From ZC4RG30 sp035556135 (lineage in GTDB: Bacteria; Pseudomonadota; Gammaproteobacteria; Steroidobacterales; Steroidobacteraceae), in NCBI GenBank assembly GCA_035556135.1, contig DATMFO010000003.1, forward strand, positions 1,612,001-1,676,000: DNA of 64,000 nt. Direction: 5' to 3'. The notes below the pieces were generated by a model that saw only the letters and a list, made by a program, of their open reading frames with translations, searched no databases and was not told the origin of the DNA. Every line of letters starts with the position of its first letter. Position 1 is the first letter of the stretch. This document shows, piece after piece, positions 25,763-36,313 of this stretch. Both the position numbers and the translations under genes were made by a program.

Positions 25763-27091
25763 CTACTCGACTTCCGCCGCTCCCCGCCCGACTTCCCCCG
25801 CACGCAGCCCCTGCGCGCTGCGCGGCTGCACCAGCAGCTTGTCGATCACCAGGCCATCCATGTCGATCACCTCGATAGACAGGTCGCGCCAGGCCAGCTT
25901 CTCTCCCGGCACGGGCAGCCGCCCCAGGTGCCAGAGCACAAAGCCCGCCATGGTGTTGTAGTTGTCGCCGCGCGCGAGGTCCTTGCGGTTCAGCGCGCGC
26001 TCGGCCTCGTGGATGGACAGGTGCCCGTCGATCAGCCAGCTGCCATCCTCGCGCGGCTGCGCACCGGCGGCGTCGCGGCTGCCCATGTCGGGCAGGTCGC
26101 CGGCGATGGCTTTCAGGATGTCGGCCGGCGTCACCAGGCCCTCGATGCCGCCGTACTCGTTCGTCACCACGCCCAGGTGCACGCTGGAACGGCGGAAGGT
26201 TTCCAGCAGCTTGAACACCGAGATGCTCTCAGGCACGTGCAGCGGCGCCTGCACATCGGCATCGAGGTCCAGCTGCCCACGGCGCAGCGCCTCGCCCAGG
26301 TTCGCCAGCGACACCACGCCCAGCAACTGCTCAAGCTCCCCGCGGCACAGGAGGAAGCGCGCATGGCCACTGCGCCGCGCCTCATCCCACAACGTCGCCA
26401 CCGGCTCGTTGGCATCCAGCCAGAGGATATCGCCACGCGGCACCATGATGGATTCGATGCTGCGGTCGGCCAGGCGCAGCACGGAATCGATCATCTCCGC
26501 TTCATGACGATGCAGCGCGCCGGTCTGCATGCCCTCTGCGGCAAGCGCGCGCACGTCATCGTCGGTCACTTCGGATTGGCGTGTCTCCGTGGGCAGCAGT
26601 TTCACCAGCGCATCAGTGGACCGTTGCAGCATCCACACCACCGGCGCGCCGAAACGCGCGATGAACTGCATGGGAAGAGCCACCACCACGGCCCAGCGGT
26701 CGGCATAGGTGAGCGCCAGGCGCTTGGGCACGAGCTCGCCAAGCACAATGGAGAAGTAGGTCATCACCACCACGATGAGGCCGGAGGCCAGCCCCTCCGC
26801 GTAAGGCGCGAGGCGTGGTTCCAGCCCGATGAGCCAGGCGGCGAGCCTGGCCGAGTAGGCGGCGCCGCTGTACAGGCCGGTGAGGATGCCCACCAGCGTG
26901 ATGCCCACCTGCACGGAGGACAGCAGCCGCGTGGGATCGGAAAGCAGGTTCAGCGCTGCCCGCGCGCCACGGTGGCCACCCTCGGCCAGCGCCTTCAGCC
27001 GCGAGCGGCGCGCGGAGACCAGCGCCAGCTCGGCTGAGGCGAACAATCCATTCAGGACAATGAGGCCGAAGATGACCGCGGCTGCGCGCAT
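25763..27091 (-). CDS. CNNM/CorC-family membrane protein (DUF21, CBS pair, CorC_HlyC domain)
   Basis: 442 aa. Residues 1-175 form the DUF21 transmembrane domain (NGLFASAELALVSARRSRLKAL, then GITLVGILTGLYSG and SIVLGELVPKRLAL, all family-typical). Residues about 200-330 hold two CBS domains (IMVPRGDILWLDANEPVATLW ... VFKLLETFRRSSVHLGVVTNEYGGIEGLVTPADILKAI). The C-terminal domain (about 350-425, DGSWLIDGHLSIHEAERALN ... NYNTMAGFVLWHLGRLPVPGEKL) is CorC_HlyC. Relatives act in Mg2+/Co2+ export. The ATG at 27091 faces the SUI1 gene divergently. Its 3' end borders the cassette region. Confidence 0.93.
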   Translation of the reverse strand: MRAAAVIFGLIVLNGLFASAELALVSARRSRLKALAEGGHRGARAALNLLSDPTRLLSSVQVGITLVGILTGLYSGAAYSARLAAWLIGLEPRLAPYAEGLASGLIVVVMTYFSIVLGELVPKRLALTYADRWAVVVALPMQFIARFGAPVVWMLQRSTDALVKLLPTETRQSEVTDDDVRALAAEGMQTGALHRHEAEMIDSVLRLADRSIESIMVPRGDILWLDANEPVATLWDEARRSGHARFLLCRGELEQLLGVVSLANLGEALRRGQLDLDADVQAPLHVPESISVFKLLETFRRSSVHLGVVTNEYGGIEGLVTPADILKAIAGDLPDMGSRDAAGAQPREDGSWLIDGHLSIHEAERALNRKDLARGDNYNTMAGFVLWHLGRLPVPGEKLAWRDLSIEVIDMDGLVIDKLLVQPRSAQGLRAGEVGRGAAEVE

Positions 27092-27169
27092 CTAGGGGTG
27101 CGGAATTTCCATGCGAGCTGGCATCATAGCGCGCTTTCCGGCCCATATTTCTGCAGCGCAGCGTCCGAC

Positions 27170-27490
27170 ATGAAAACCGTGCACACCTACCGCGGCGTGG
27201 TGATGGAGAAGCCCGTCAGGCAGCCGGCGGCCAGGCCGGCCAGCGCCGGGCCGCCCAAGATACGGGTCGCCCGCGAAACGGCCGGACGCGGCGGCAAGGG
27301 GGTCACTGTGATCACCGGCCTGCCGCTGAGGGGCGAGGCCCTCGAGGCGCTGGCGGCACAGCTGAAGCGCTCCTGCGGGGCGGGGGGTGCGGCCCGCGAG
27401 GATCGCATCGAAATCCAGGGCGAACACCGGGACCGGCTGGTCGCCGAGCTCATCCGGCTGGGATACGACGCAAAACGCGCCGGCGGCTGA
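27170..27490 (+). CDS. Translation initiation factor SUI1/YciH family protein
   Basis: 106 aa. The C-terminal 75 residues form the eIF1/SUI1 fold: PKIRVARETAGRGGKGVTVITGLPL, then LEALAAQLKRSCGAGG and RIEIQGEHRDRLVAELIRLGYDAKRAGG. In bacteria these proteins (YciH) influence start-codon fidelity, though they are dispensable. The basic N-terminal tail (about 30 residues) is variable. ATG 27170 is chosen because the upstream frame (to 27098) lies across the divergent promoter region. Converges with the PCu(A)C gene. Confidence 0.92.
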   Translation: MKTVHTYRGVVMEKPVRQPAARPASAGPPKIRVARETAGRGGKGVTVITGLPLRGEALEALAAQLKRSCGAGGAAREDRIEIQGEHRDRLVAELIRLGYDAKRAGG

Positions 27491-27514
27491 TTCGTCACCC
27501 GGTGCCGCCGCCGG

Positions 27515-27982
27515 TCAGTGGCGGGCGGGACCCTCGACGGTGGTCAGCGGCATCACCTCGAGCATCACGGTGAATTCCGGCTCCCCGCCATCGAACTTGA
27601 TGGTGAGCGGCACTTTCTGGCCCGCCGCCAGCGCCGTCTTCAGCTTCCCGAACATCACGTGGATTCCGGAAGGCTCCAGCCGCAGGGTCTCGCCCGGCTC
27701 CAGCACCAGCTTGGCCATGGGCCACATGCGGGTCATGCCCTTCTCGTCGATGCTGGTGCGATGCAGGGTCACCTCATCGCTCACGGGCGAAGTGATCTTC
27801 AGCAGGCTGCGCTCCTCCTCACCTGAATTGGTGAAGGTGAGGTAGCCGGCGGCGGTCTTCGCGCCGGGCGTTGTGGCGCGAGCCCAGCCGCCGCTGGCCT
27901 TGACCTCGGCAGCAGCCGTCGCGGAGAGCGCCAGGCCCAGCGCCAGCGCCGCCAGGGCCCGGACGCGGAATGCGGTTTTCAT
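27515..27982 (-). CDS. Periplasmic copper chaperone PCu(A)C
   Basis: 155 aa with a Sec signal peptide (cleavage after SATAAA, about residue 25). It carries the copper-binding pattern H-(M)-x10-M-x21-H-x-M almost exactly: His74, Met86, His108, Met110, with Arg in place of the optional second Met. The domain strands GGWARATTPGAKTAAGYLTFTN and LEPGETLRLEPSGIHVMF are typical. These proteins carry Cu(I) in the periplasm, usually for cytochrome c oxidase assembly. No SCO homologue is adjacent, so it seems a stand-alone gene. Confidence 0.93.
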   Translation of the reverse strand: MKTAFRVRALAALALGLALSATAAAEVKASGGWARATTPGAKTAAGYLTFTNSGEEERSLLKITSPVSDEVTLHRTSIDEKGMTRMWPMAKLVLEPGETLRLEPSGIHVMFGKLKTALAAGQKVPLTIKFDGGEPEFTVMLEVMPLTTVEGPARH

Positions 27983-28040
27983 GCCGGCATTCTACCTCTA
28001 AGCTTCGCGCCCCAATGTCCCACCGGCAGCTACGTTCCGC

Positions 28041-29948
<1,908 letters not shown>

Positions 29949-29957
<9 letters not shown>

Positions 29958-31097
29958 GTCCTGCTCGGGAATCAGGTGCCCCGCCCGCTCGCGCTTGGTG
30001 CGCAGGTAGCGTTCGTTGTGCGCGTTGGGCGCCGCCAGCAGTGATTCCATCTCTTCGACGTCGATGCCGCGTGCGCGCAGCTCGCGCACCTTGTGCGGGC
30101 TGTTGGTCAGCAGGCGGATGCGCGTGAAGCCCAGCTGCCGCAGCATCGCCGCGGCGATGGCATAGCTGCGCTCATCGGCACTGAATCCCAGGTGGCGGTC
30201 GGCATCGACGGTGTCGAGGCCGGAATCCTGCAGCTGGTAGGCGCGCAGCTTGTTGGCCAGGCCAATGCCGCGGCCTTCCTGCGCCAGGTACAGCAGCACG
30301 CCGCCGCCCTCGTCATGCAGGCGCTTCACCGCGGTCTGCAGCTGCTCGCCGCAGTCGCAGCGCAGGCTGCCCAGCAGATCGCCGGTGAAACAGGAGGAAT
30401 GCGCACGCACCGGCACCACGGATGCGGGATCGGGATTGCCCACCACCACCGCCACATGCTCGCTGGCATCGCGCCGGTCGCGGAACAGCACCAGCCTGCT
30501 GTTCTCATCCTCGCGCAGCGGCACGCGCGCCTCGCTCACGCGCAGCAGGTCTTCGGCCGCAGGCAGGGAGTGCCGTTCGACCTGATCGACACTGACGGCG
30601 AGCACTGTGGCAGGCACGGGGCCTGCCACCACATCGGAAACCAGCAGTGCCGGCAACAGCTGCGCACTCTTGGCCAGCCGCACGGCTGCAATGCTCAGCG
30701 CATCTGCGCAGGTGACATGTGGCACGCCCTCGCCCAGCGCCCGGCGCCAGCCATCAGTTTCCCAGTGCCGGCCGAGCTCCTGCAGCTGCGCGGCATTGCG
30801 CTCCGCCGGCGACAGCAGCAGCACCTCATCGGATTCGCAGGGCACGCCCAGGGCGGCGGCTCGCGCGCCGGTGACCACCAGCATGGCGCCGGCCTGCGCC
30901 AGCGCGTGTTCGACCAGCGCGGTCTCCGCGGTCTCCAGCGCCACCACCAGGCGCCAGGCGCGGCCGGCTGGCTCGCGCACGGCGATGGCGCGGCCGCGGC
31001 GCAGCTCCGCCAGCGCGCGATCCACCGCCACCAGCGCAGGATCGCCCTGCGGCGGCTCGAGGGCCCGGACAACGGATTGCAGGCGGGAACCAGTCAT
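29949..31097 (-). CDS. ribA: GTP cyclohydrolase II with degenerate RibB-like N-terminal domain
   Basis: 382 aa. The C-terminal half (about 205-365) is a complete GTP cyclohydrolase II, the first step of riboflavin synthesis: zinc ligands in SSCFTGDLLGSLRCDCGEQL, catalytic GVLLYLAQEGRGIGLANKLRAYQLQ, and RLLTNSPHKVRELRARGIDV. The N-terminal 200 residues keep the length and hydrophobic pattern of a DHBP synthase (ALAELRRGRAIAVREPAGRAWRLVVALE), but the acidic D-D-E-x-R-E-N-E-G-D-L motif is gone, so it should not make dihydroxybutanone phosphate. Bifunctional RibBA has that motif intact. No other rib genes are adjacent. Confidence 0.9.
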
Positions 31098-31122
31098 GCG
31101 CGAGAGCCTACTCCAGATGGCC

Positions 31123-32037
31123 TCAGCGGCCGAGCGTGCGCTGCAGGAATCCGATCACGCGGTCGGCGGCCTCACCGGGCCCGAAGAAGGGCCGCGCCAC
31201 ATGCCCCACGCCGGGCACGATAACCAGTTCAGCAACCAGGCCCGCCTTCCGGTAGGCGCCGTCGAGTTCCAGCGCCTGGTTCACCGGAATGTTGGTGTCC
31301 TGGTCGCCATGCAGGATGATCAGCGGGGGATCGCTGCGGTCCACATGCGCCACCGGGCTGGCGAGGCGCGCGAGGTCCGGCACCTGTTCCGGCGATCCAC
31401 CCAGCAGCGATTGCAGCGCCGGCACGCGCAGCTTCAACCCCTCGGGCGTGGTTTGCGGAATGATGGTTTCCAGGTTGTATGCGCCCACCCAGGCAACGAT
31501 GGCCTGCACATCGGAGGATTCCCGCAGGTCATTGCCCACGGTGCCCTCCAGCTCCTTGTTCCCGTTGGTCACGCCCACCAGCGCGGCAAGGTGACCTCCG
31601 GATGAGGACCCGGACACGGCGATGCGATCGGCCCGGTAGCCATACTTCGCGGCATTCGCGCGCAGGAAGCGGATGCCGGCCTTGATGTCGTGCACATTGG
31701 CCGGAAAACGCGCGTCATCGCTGGAACGGAAGTTGAGGCTGGCCACGGCATAACCGCGCTCCACCAGGATGGGGGGCGCCTCTTCCTTGTCGCCCAGCCG
31801 CCAGGCGCCGCCATGCAGGTACACCACCAGCGGCGGGTTTGGCACCCCGGCGGGCATGTGCAGGTCGAGCAGCAGGGTGTGCGTGCCCACGCGTGCAAAG
31901 GGGATGTCGAGCTGGCTGCGGATGGCCGGATTCGGTGCCGGCAGCGGCGCCGCGGCCTGGGCGGCAGCAGGGCCGCACAGCATCAGTGCCAGCAGACTGC
32001 CGGCGAGGTGCCTTCTGGTGTCAGTGGAGGGCCACAC
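31123..32037 (-). CDS. Exported alpha/beta-hydrolase (esterase, BD-FAE/HSL-like)
   Basis: 304 aa with a signal peptide (residues 1-29, ending AQA or QAAA). Serine esterase elements: oxyanion motif VVYLHGGAWRLGDK, nucleophile elbow VSGSSSGGHLAALVG (Ser in G-S-S-S-G-G), acid in ILHGDQDTNIPV and His in PGVGHVARPF. The usual elbow in this family is G-D-S-A-G-G, so the Asp before the serine is replaced by Ser. Probably hydrolyses small or aryl esters in the periplasm. It follows the ribA gene in the same direction (25 bp apart). Confidence 0.88.
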   Translation of the reverse strand: MWPSTDTRRHLAGSLLALMLCGPAAAQAAAPLPAPNPAIRSQLDIPFARVGTHTLLLDLHMPAGVPNPPLVVYLHGGAWRLGDKEEAPPILVERGYAVASLNFRSSDDARFPANVHDIKAGIRFLRANAAKYGYRADRIAVSGSSSGGHLAALVGVTNGNKELEGTVGNDLRESSDVQAIVAWVGAYNLETIIPQTTPEGLKLRVPALQSLLGGSPEQVPDLARLASPVAHVDRSDPPLIILHGDQDTNIPVNQALELDGAYRKAGLVAELVIVPGVGHVARPFFGPGEAADRVIGFLQRTLGR

Positions 32038-32079
32038 CGGCGCATTCTGGCCCCGCGCGGGAGCCCCGGCAACCGCGCG

Positions 32080-34266
32080 TCAGGTGGCCTGGCGGCGCGG
32101 CATCGGCGCGCCAATGAAACTGAAACGCCGCCGCTCGGTGAACAGGCGGGTGGTGTCTGCCACGGATAGCGGCCGGGCAATGACAAACCCCTGCGCCTCG
32201 TTGCAGCCGTGCCGGCGCAGGAACGCCAGCTGCCGGGCATTCTCCACGCCCTCGGCCACCACGCGCAGGTCGAGGTTGCGCGCCAGCCCGATGATGGCGG
32301 CCACGATGCGCGAGTTGTTGGCGTCATCGAGCATGTCGCGGATGAACTCGTGGTCGATCTTCAGCGCATCCAGCGGGAATTTCTTCAGGTAGTGCATGCT
32401 GGAATAGCCGGTGCCGAAGTCATCCAGCACCAGGCGGATGCCCTGCGCCTTGATGCAGCGGAGCATGCGCGCCGAACCTTCGGCATCGCCCATCAGCATG
32501 GCTTCGGTGAGCTCGAACTCCAGCAGGCGGGGATCCACGCCGCTGGACACGATGGGGCGCGTGAGCGCGATGTCCAGCTGGTCCTGGCGGAACTGCCGCG
32601 GCGAGATGTTCACGGCCACCGGTGGCGGTGAATGGCCCGCCGCCAGCCAGCGTCGCAGCTGCGTGCAGGCCATCGAGATCACCCGCTCGCCCACCGGCAC
32701 GATCAGGCCGGTGTCCTCGAGCACGGGGATGAATTCGCGCGGCGGCATCTGCCGGCCATCGGGGCCGCGCCAGCGCAGCAGCGCCTCCAGCCCGCAGATT
32801 TCCCCGCTGCGCAGGTCGACCTTGGGCTGGTATTCGAGCTGGAACTCATCGCGCTCCAGTGCCTCGCGCAGCTGGTTCTCCAGCTGCAGCCGGGCGAGGG
32901 CTCGCTCCTGCAGCTGCGGCAGGTAGAACTGGTAGCCATTGCGGCCGGACTGCTTGGCCCGGTACATGGCCATGTCGGCATTCTTCAGTAGCGCTTCCGG
33001 CTCCGTGCCATCGGCCGGATACAGGCTGATGCCCACGCTGCCGGAAACATAGACGGTGTGCCCGTGGATGGAAAAAGGTGTAGCCAGCGCCGTGGTGATC
33101 TTCTTGCCCACCACGGCTGCATCCTCGGCATGCGCCAGCTGCGGCAGCACCAGTGCGAATTCATCTCCGGAAAGGCGGCCGATGGTGTCGCCCAGGCGAA
33201 CGGCGGCCTTCAGGCGGCCCGCGATCTGCACCAGCAGCTCATCGCCCACCGCATGGCCCAGGGTGTCGTTCACGGACTTGAAGCGGTCGACGTCGACGAA
33301 CAGCACTCCCACGGGGGAGTGCTCGCGTGCGGCGGCATCGATGGCGTGCGCGAGGCGGTCCAGGTACAGCGTGCGGTTCGGCAGTGCCGTGAGTGCATCG
33401 AACTGCGCCATGTAGGCGAGGCGATCTTCCGCCGACTTGCGCTGCAGGTAGGCCGACACCGTCCCGGCCAGGGTCTGCAGGAAGGCGCGATCGTCGTCGT
33501 TCACCTCCTCGTCCGCACCCAGCCACACGCTCAACGTGCCATGGATGCCCTCGCTGTCGTTGATCTGCACTTCGAGGTCCGGCGCGCGTGGCAGATCCCC
33601 GGCGCCCTGCTCCCAGCCGAAGCCAGCCGCCTGGGTGAGGTCACGGGTGTCACCGGCCTTCATCAGCAGGCGGCAGCGCTGCGCCTGCAGGCCCTCGCGC
33701 ACGGTGCCCACCACACGCTCGGCGAGCAGGTGCGGATCGGGCTGGGAGAGCACGAACTGGCCGAAATGCGCGAGCACCGCATTCTGCGCGGCGCTGCGGC
33801 GCTGGATCTTTCCGGTGACCTGCAGGCTCGCCAGGTCGCGCTCCGCCTGGCGCTGGCCGGTGACGTCCTCGCAAACCACCAGACAGCCCTGGGCGCCTGC
33901 GGTGAGCTGCGTGATGCGCGCGGCGAAGTACTGCCCGCCGGCAGAGAACTCACAGGTAACTGGCGTGGTATCGACCGCGGCGTGCAGTGCCGATTCCAGG
34001 TGCTTGCCCAGGGTGCGCAGGCCATCCGCGGACGACGGGCTGCATGCTGCGAGAAAGCCGGCCTCGGGCCGCGCCAGGTCATGCAGCAGCGGGTTCGCCG
34101 AGGCCAGCTCCTGCCAGGCATTGTTGAAGGCGATGATGCTGCCATCGGCAGCAACACAGCAGGCGGGCATGGGCAAGGCTTCGAGCAGCGTGCCGTCAAA
34201 CGCGACGGGAGCCACCGGCGCGGGCCGGGTCCTCTCCCTTGTTTTTGACAATTTCACGGATCCCAT
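32080..34266 (-). CDS. PAS-GAF-GGDEF-EAL cyclic-di-GMP signalling protein
   Basis: 728 aa, no membrane segments. PAS domain at about 25-130 (LLEALPMPACCVAADGSIIAFNNAWQELA), GAF-like domain about 150-280, GGDEF about 290-455 and EAL about 470-715. The GGDEF signature reads RLSGDEFALVLPQL, a Ser-for-Gly variant that is often still active. The phosphodiesterase motifs are complete: GLEALLRW, FELTEAML, LDDFGTGYSSMHYL and KIDHEFI. It may make or degrade c-di-GMP depending on sensory input. ATG 34266 is preferred; a GTG start at 34320 would add 18 residues. A pair of GC-rich palindromes lies upstream. Confidence 0.93.
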   Translation of the reverse strand: MGSVKLSKTRERTRPAPVAPVAFDGTLLEALPMPACCVAADGSIIAFNNAWQELASANPLLHDLARPEAGFLAACSPSSADGLRTLGKHLESALHAAVDTTPVTCEFSAGGQYFAARITQLTAGAQGCLVVCEDVTGQRQAERDLASLQVTGKIQRRSAAQNAVLAHFGQFVLSQPDPHLLAERVVGTVREGLQAQRCRLLMKAGDTRDLTQAAGFGWEQGAGDLPRAPDLEVQINDSEGIHGTLSVWLGADEEVNDDDRAFLQTLAGTVSAYLQRKSAEDRLAYMAQFDALTALPNRTLYLDRLAHAIDAAAREHSPVGVLFVDVDRFKSVNDTLGHAVGDELLVQIAGRLKAAVRLGDTIGRLSGDEFALVLPQLAHAEDAAVVGKKITTALATPFSIHGHTVYVSGSVGISLYPADGTEPEALLKNADMAMYRAKQSGRNGYQFYLPQLQERALARLQLENQLREALERDEFQLEYQPKVDLRSGEICGLEALLRWRGPDGRQMPPREFIPVLEDTGLIVPVGERVISMACTQLRRWLAAGHSPPPVAVNISPRQFRQDQLDIALTRPIVSSGVDPRLLEFELTEAMLMGDAEGSARMLRCIKAQGIRLVLDDFGTGYSSMHYLKKFPLDALKIDHEFIRDMLDDANNSRIVAAIIGLARNLDLRVVAEGVENARQLAFLRRHGCNEAQGFVIARPLSVADTTRLFTERRRFSFIGAPMPRRQAT

Positions 34267-34408
34267 CCACTGCCACCAGCTGCGATCAGCGCCGACGCGC
34301 CATGTGCCACGTTCTGTCACGCAAAATGCAGGGCCGGCTCCGCCCCGTCTGCCTTAAGTTGACTGAACTGTGACGTGGGTCGCATGAACACTTCCTGCGC
34401 TGATGAAA

Positions 34409-34446
34409 GCCGGGCCCGGTGGTGCGAATAACCTGCCGGGCCCGGC
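34409..34446. repeat. Duplicated palindrome GCCGGGCCCGG(C)
   Basis: GCCGGGCCCGG occurs at 34409-34419 and as a 12-bp perfect palindrome at 34435-34446, their starts 26 bp apart, with the A/T-richer tgcgaataacct between. This is in the 295-bp gap between the c-di-GMP gene and the zinc-ribbon ORF, where nothing else is recognised. It may be a dyad operator or form hairpins. Confidence 0.5.
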
Positions 34447-34561
34447 ATGCGGCGGGTGAAAACCACCACGGCTCAGATGGTGCGCGCGGCGGCGGCGTTG
34501 CGTTATCACCGGGCGCCGCCGGGCGGTGCGGGAAGTTTCCTACGCGTCGTGCATTGCCGGT

Positions 34562-34783
34562 TTATTCGGGAAGAACGGTGCCCTGGAAACTGTGATGGCG
34601 CGGGCACTCCCAGATCTGGCGACCGGAAACCTGGTGCAGCTCCTGCTGCCGCGCATCGGCGCGACACATCGGACACATCAGGCGACCGCTGGCGTCGCTC
34701 GGCACAGGTTCGATGTAACCGGCCGCATCTTTCCAGCGCTGGCGCGCCACATCGATCTGGCCGTACATGTCAGCTGAACCCAT
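34562..34783 (-). CDS. Small zinc-ribbon-like protein
   Basis: 73 aa. It has a putative zinc site made of CPMC (near residue 37) and CPRHH (near 60), the spacing of a small treble-clef or zinc ribbon. The rest is polar. I cannot name a family. There is no clear Shine-Dalgarno before ATG 34783, but a TATACT box lies only about 6 bp upstream of it, which would suit a leaderless or very short leader message. An alternative start is Met6. Evidence for being a gene is the ordered CxxC/CxxH arrangement and lack of any better frame; moderate. Confidence 0.5.
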   Translation of the reverse strand: MGSADMYGQIDVARQRWKDAAGYIEPVPSDASGRLMCPMCRADARQQELHQVSGRQIWECPRHHSFQGTVLPE

Positions 34784-34844
34784 GGGACCAGTATAGGACC
34801 GCCGGCATGGCCATCCCCAGAGGCGGATTCCTACAGGAAGGAGA

Positions 34845-34920
34845 TGGTGCCCAGGGTCGGAATCGAACCAACGACACGCGGATTTTCAATCCGCTGCTCT
34901 ACCAACTGAGCTACCTGGGC
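34845..34920 (-). tRNA. tRNA-Phe (anticodon GAA)
   Basis: 76 nt including an encoded CCA. On the minus strand: acceptor GCCCAGG/CCTGGGC, D-arm AGCTCAGTTGGTAGAGC, anticodon stem-loop GCGGATTGAAAATCCGC with GAA, T-arm GTTGGTTCGATTCCGAC. It matches the E. coli tRNA-Phe pattern closely. Confidence 0.98.
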
Positions 34921-34957
34921 ATCAGGCCCCTGACGCAGGAGGCGACAGGGGGCGCGT

Positions 34958-34987
34958 ATTAGACCGGTGCAGGCTTCGGGGCGTCAA
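34958..34987 (-). promoter_or_regulatory. Sigma-70 promoter of tRNA-Phe with GC-rich discriminator
   Basis: On the minus strand TTGACG (34982-34987) and TCTAAT (34958-34963) are 18 bp apart, each 5 of 6 to consensus. The bases after the -10 (acgcgccccc) form a GC-rich discriminator like that of stringently controlled stable-RNA promoters. The expected start near 34951 leaves a leader of about 30 nt before the tRNA. Confidence 0.7.
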
Positions 34988-35000
34988 GGTCGCGGCGCAT

Positions 35001-35273
35001 TCAGCCGCCCGGCGCCTGGAATTCCTGCGGTTTTTCCGACCCGGTGCCGAAAAAGTACTTCTCCATCTCCCCCTCCAGGAACTTGCGCGCCTTGGGATCG
35101 ACTGGGGTGAGGCGGTATTCGTTGATCAGCATGGTCTGGTGGCGCACCCAGCCCCCCCAGGCCTCCTTCGACACCTGCTCGAAGACGCGCTGGCCCAGCG
35201 GACCGGGGTACGGCGGCCGGTCCAGGCCGGGAGCCTCCTTCTTCAGCAGGATGCAATGCACGGTACGGGTCAT
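35001..35273 (-). CDS. yggX: Fe(II)-trafficking / oxidative damage protection protein YggX
   Basis: 90 aa, the exact family size. It protects iron-sulfur clusters from oxidants and may carry ferrous iron. Family landmarks: MTRTVHCILLKKEAPGLDRPPYPG with the conserved Cys7, then QRVFEQVSKEAWGGWVRHQTMLINEYRL and DPKARKFLEGEMEKYFFG. Its ATG overlaps the mutY stop by 4 bp, the yggX-mutY pairing well known from gammaproteobacteria, which fits since MutY carries a 4Fe-4S cluster. Confidence 0.97.
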   Translation of the reverse strand: MTRTVHCILLKKEAPGLDRPPYPGPLGQRVFEQVSKEAWGGWVRHQTMLINEYRLTPVDPKARKFLEGEMEKYFFGTGSEKPQEFQAPGG

Positions 35274-36301
35274 GGCGGAGGATTCTTCAGGAGTTGGGCC
35301 ACGGGGGCCGGCAGGCCGATGGCGGCGGGACGGGCCGCGTTATACCACAGGCTGCCGGCGGCCTCGGCCACGCCCTCCCGGTCGGCCCGCACCCACAGCG
35401 GGTGGATCAGCAGGTCGAAATGGGTGAACACATGCAGCAGCGGCTCGCCATGGCGGGGCGGGGCGTGGCTCCCCGCGACGGACAGGGCCTCCTCCAGCGT
35501 GCTGAACTCCGGGGGCGACCAGAGCCCACCCCACACACCAGTGGCGGCGCGCCGCAGCAGGCGCACGCCGCCTGCTGCATCCTGCTCGAAGAGCATCCAG
35601 GCCTCGCGCTGGCGGCGCCGCAGCGGTTTGCGGGGCGCGGGAAAGTCATGCTCGCTGCCAGACAGGTGCGCCGCGCAGCGCATCGCCAGGGGACAACCGG
35701 CGCAGCGCGGATTGCGCCGGGTGCAGACGGTGGCGCCCAGGTCCATGATGGCCTGCGTGTACTGGGCCACGCGCGCTTGCGGCGTCAGCAGCGTGGCGAG
35801 GCGCCAGAGTTCCTCCTCGAGTGCACGCTCACCCGTGCGACCGGGCACGGCAAATACGCGCGACAGCACCCGCCGCACGTTGCCGTCCATGATGGGGTGC
35901 GGCTGGTCGAGCGAGAGTGCAAGGATGGCCCCTGCTGTGGAGCGGCCCACGCCCGGCAGCGCGGCGACGCTGGCGAAATCGGCGGGAAAGATGCCGCCAT
36001 GCAGGTCGCGCACCTGCACGGCGGCGCGCTGCAGGTTGCGGGCGCGCGCGTAGTAGCCCAGCCCCGACCAGTGATGCAGCACCTCATCCTGCGGCGCGTC
36101 CGCGAGCGTTCCCACGTCGGGAAAACGCGCCATGAAGCGCTGGAAGTAGGGAATCACCGCGGCGACCTGCGTCTGCTGCAGCATCACCTCGGAAACCCAC
36201 ACCCGGTAGGGCGAGCGGTCACCCTGCCAGGGCAGGTCGTGGCGGCCGTGGCGGTCGTGCCAGTCGAGCAGCGCCGGCGCGATGGGCGCGGGCTCGCTCA
36301 C
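35270..36301 (-). CDS. mutY: Adenine DNA glycosylase MutY
   Basis: 343 aa. It removes adenine mispaired with 8-oxoguanine. The catalytic Glu is in WVSEVMLQQTQV (E38) and the helix-hairpin-helix with the catalytic Asp in LPGVGRSTAGAIL ... PIMDGNVRRVL (Asp near 138). The 4Fe-4S ligands appear as C-x6-C-x2-C-x5-C (CTRRNPRCAGCPLAMRC, near 193-209). The C-terminal NUDIX-like domain (from about 225) reads the 8-oxoG. The start is a GTG at 36301, 12 bp after the stop of the response regulator gene, so the three genes 36970-35001 may be one transcript. Confidence 0.96.
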   Translation of the reverse strand: MSEPAPIAPALLDWHDRHGRHDLPWQGDRSPYRVWVSEVMLQQTQVAAVIPYFQRFMARFPDVGTLADAPQDEVLHHWSGLGYYARARNLQRAAVQVRDLHGGIFPADFASVAALPGVGRSTAGAILALSLDQPHPIMDGNVRRVLSRVFAVPGRTGERALEEELWRLATLLTPQARVAQYTQAIMDLGATVCTRRNPRCAGCPLAMRCAAHLSGSEHDFPAPRKPLRRRQREAWMLFEQDAAGGVRLLRRAATGVWGGLWSPPEFSTLEEALSVAGSHAPPRHGEPLLHVFTHFDLLIHPLWVRADREGVAEAAGSLWYNAARPAAIGLPAPVAQLLKNPPP

Positions 36302-36313
36302 CGCCGGGCTGTG

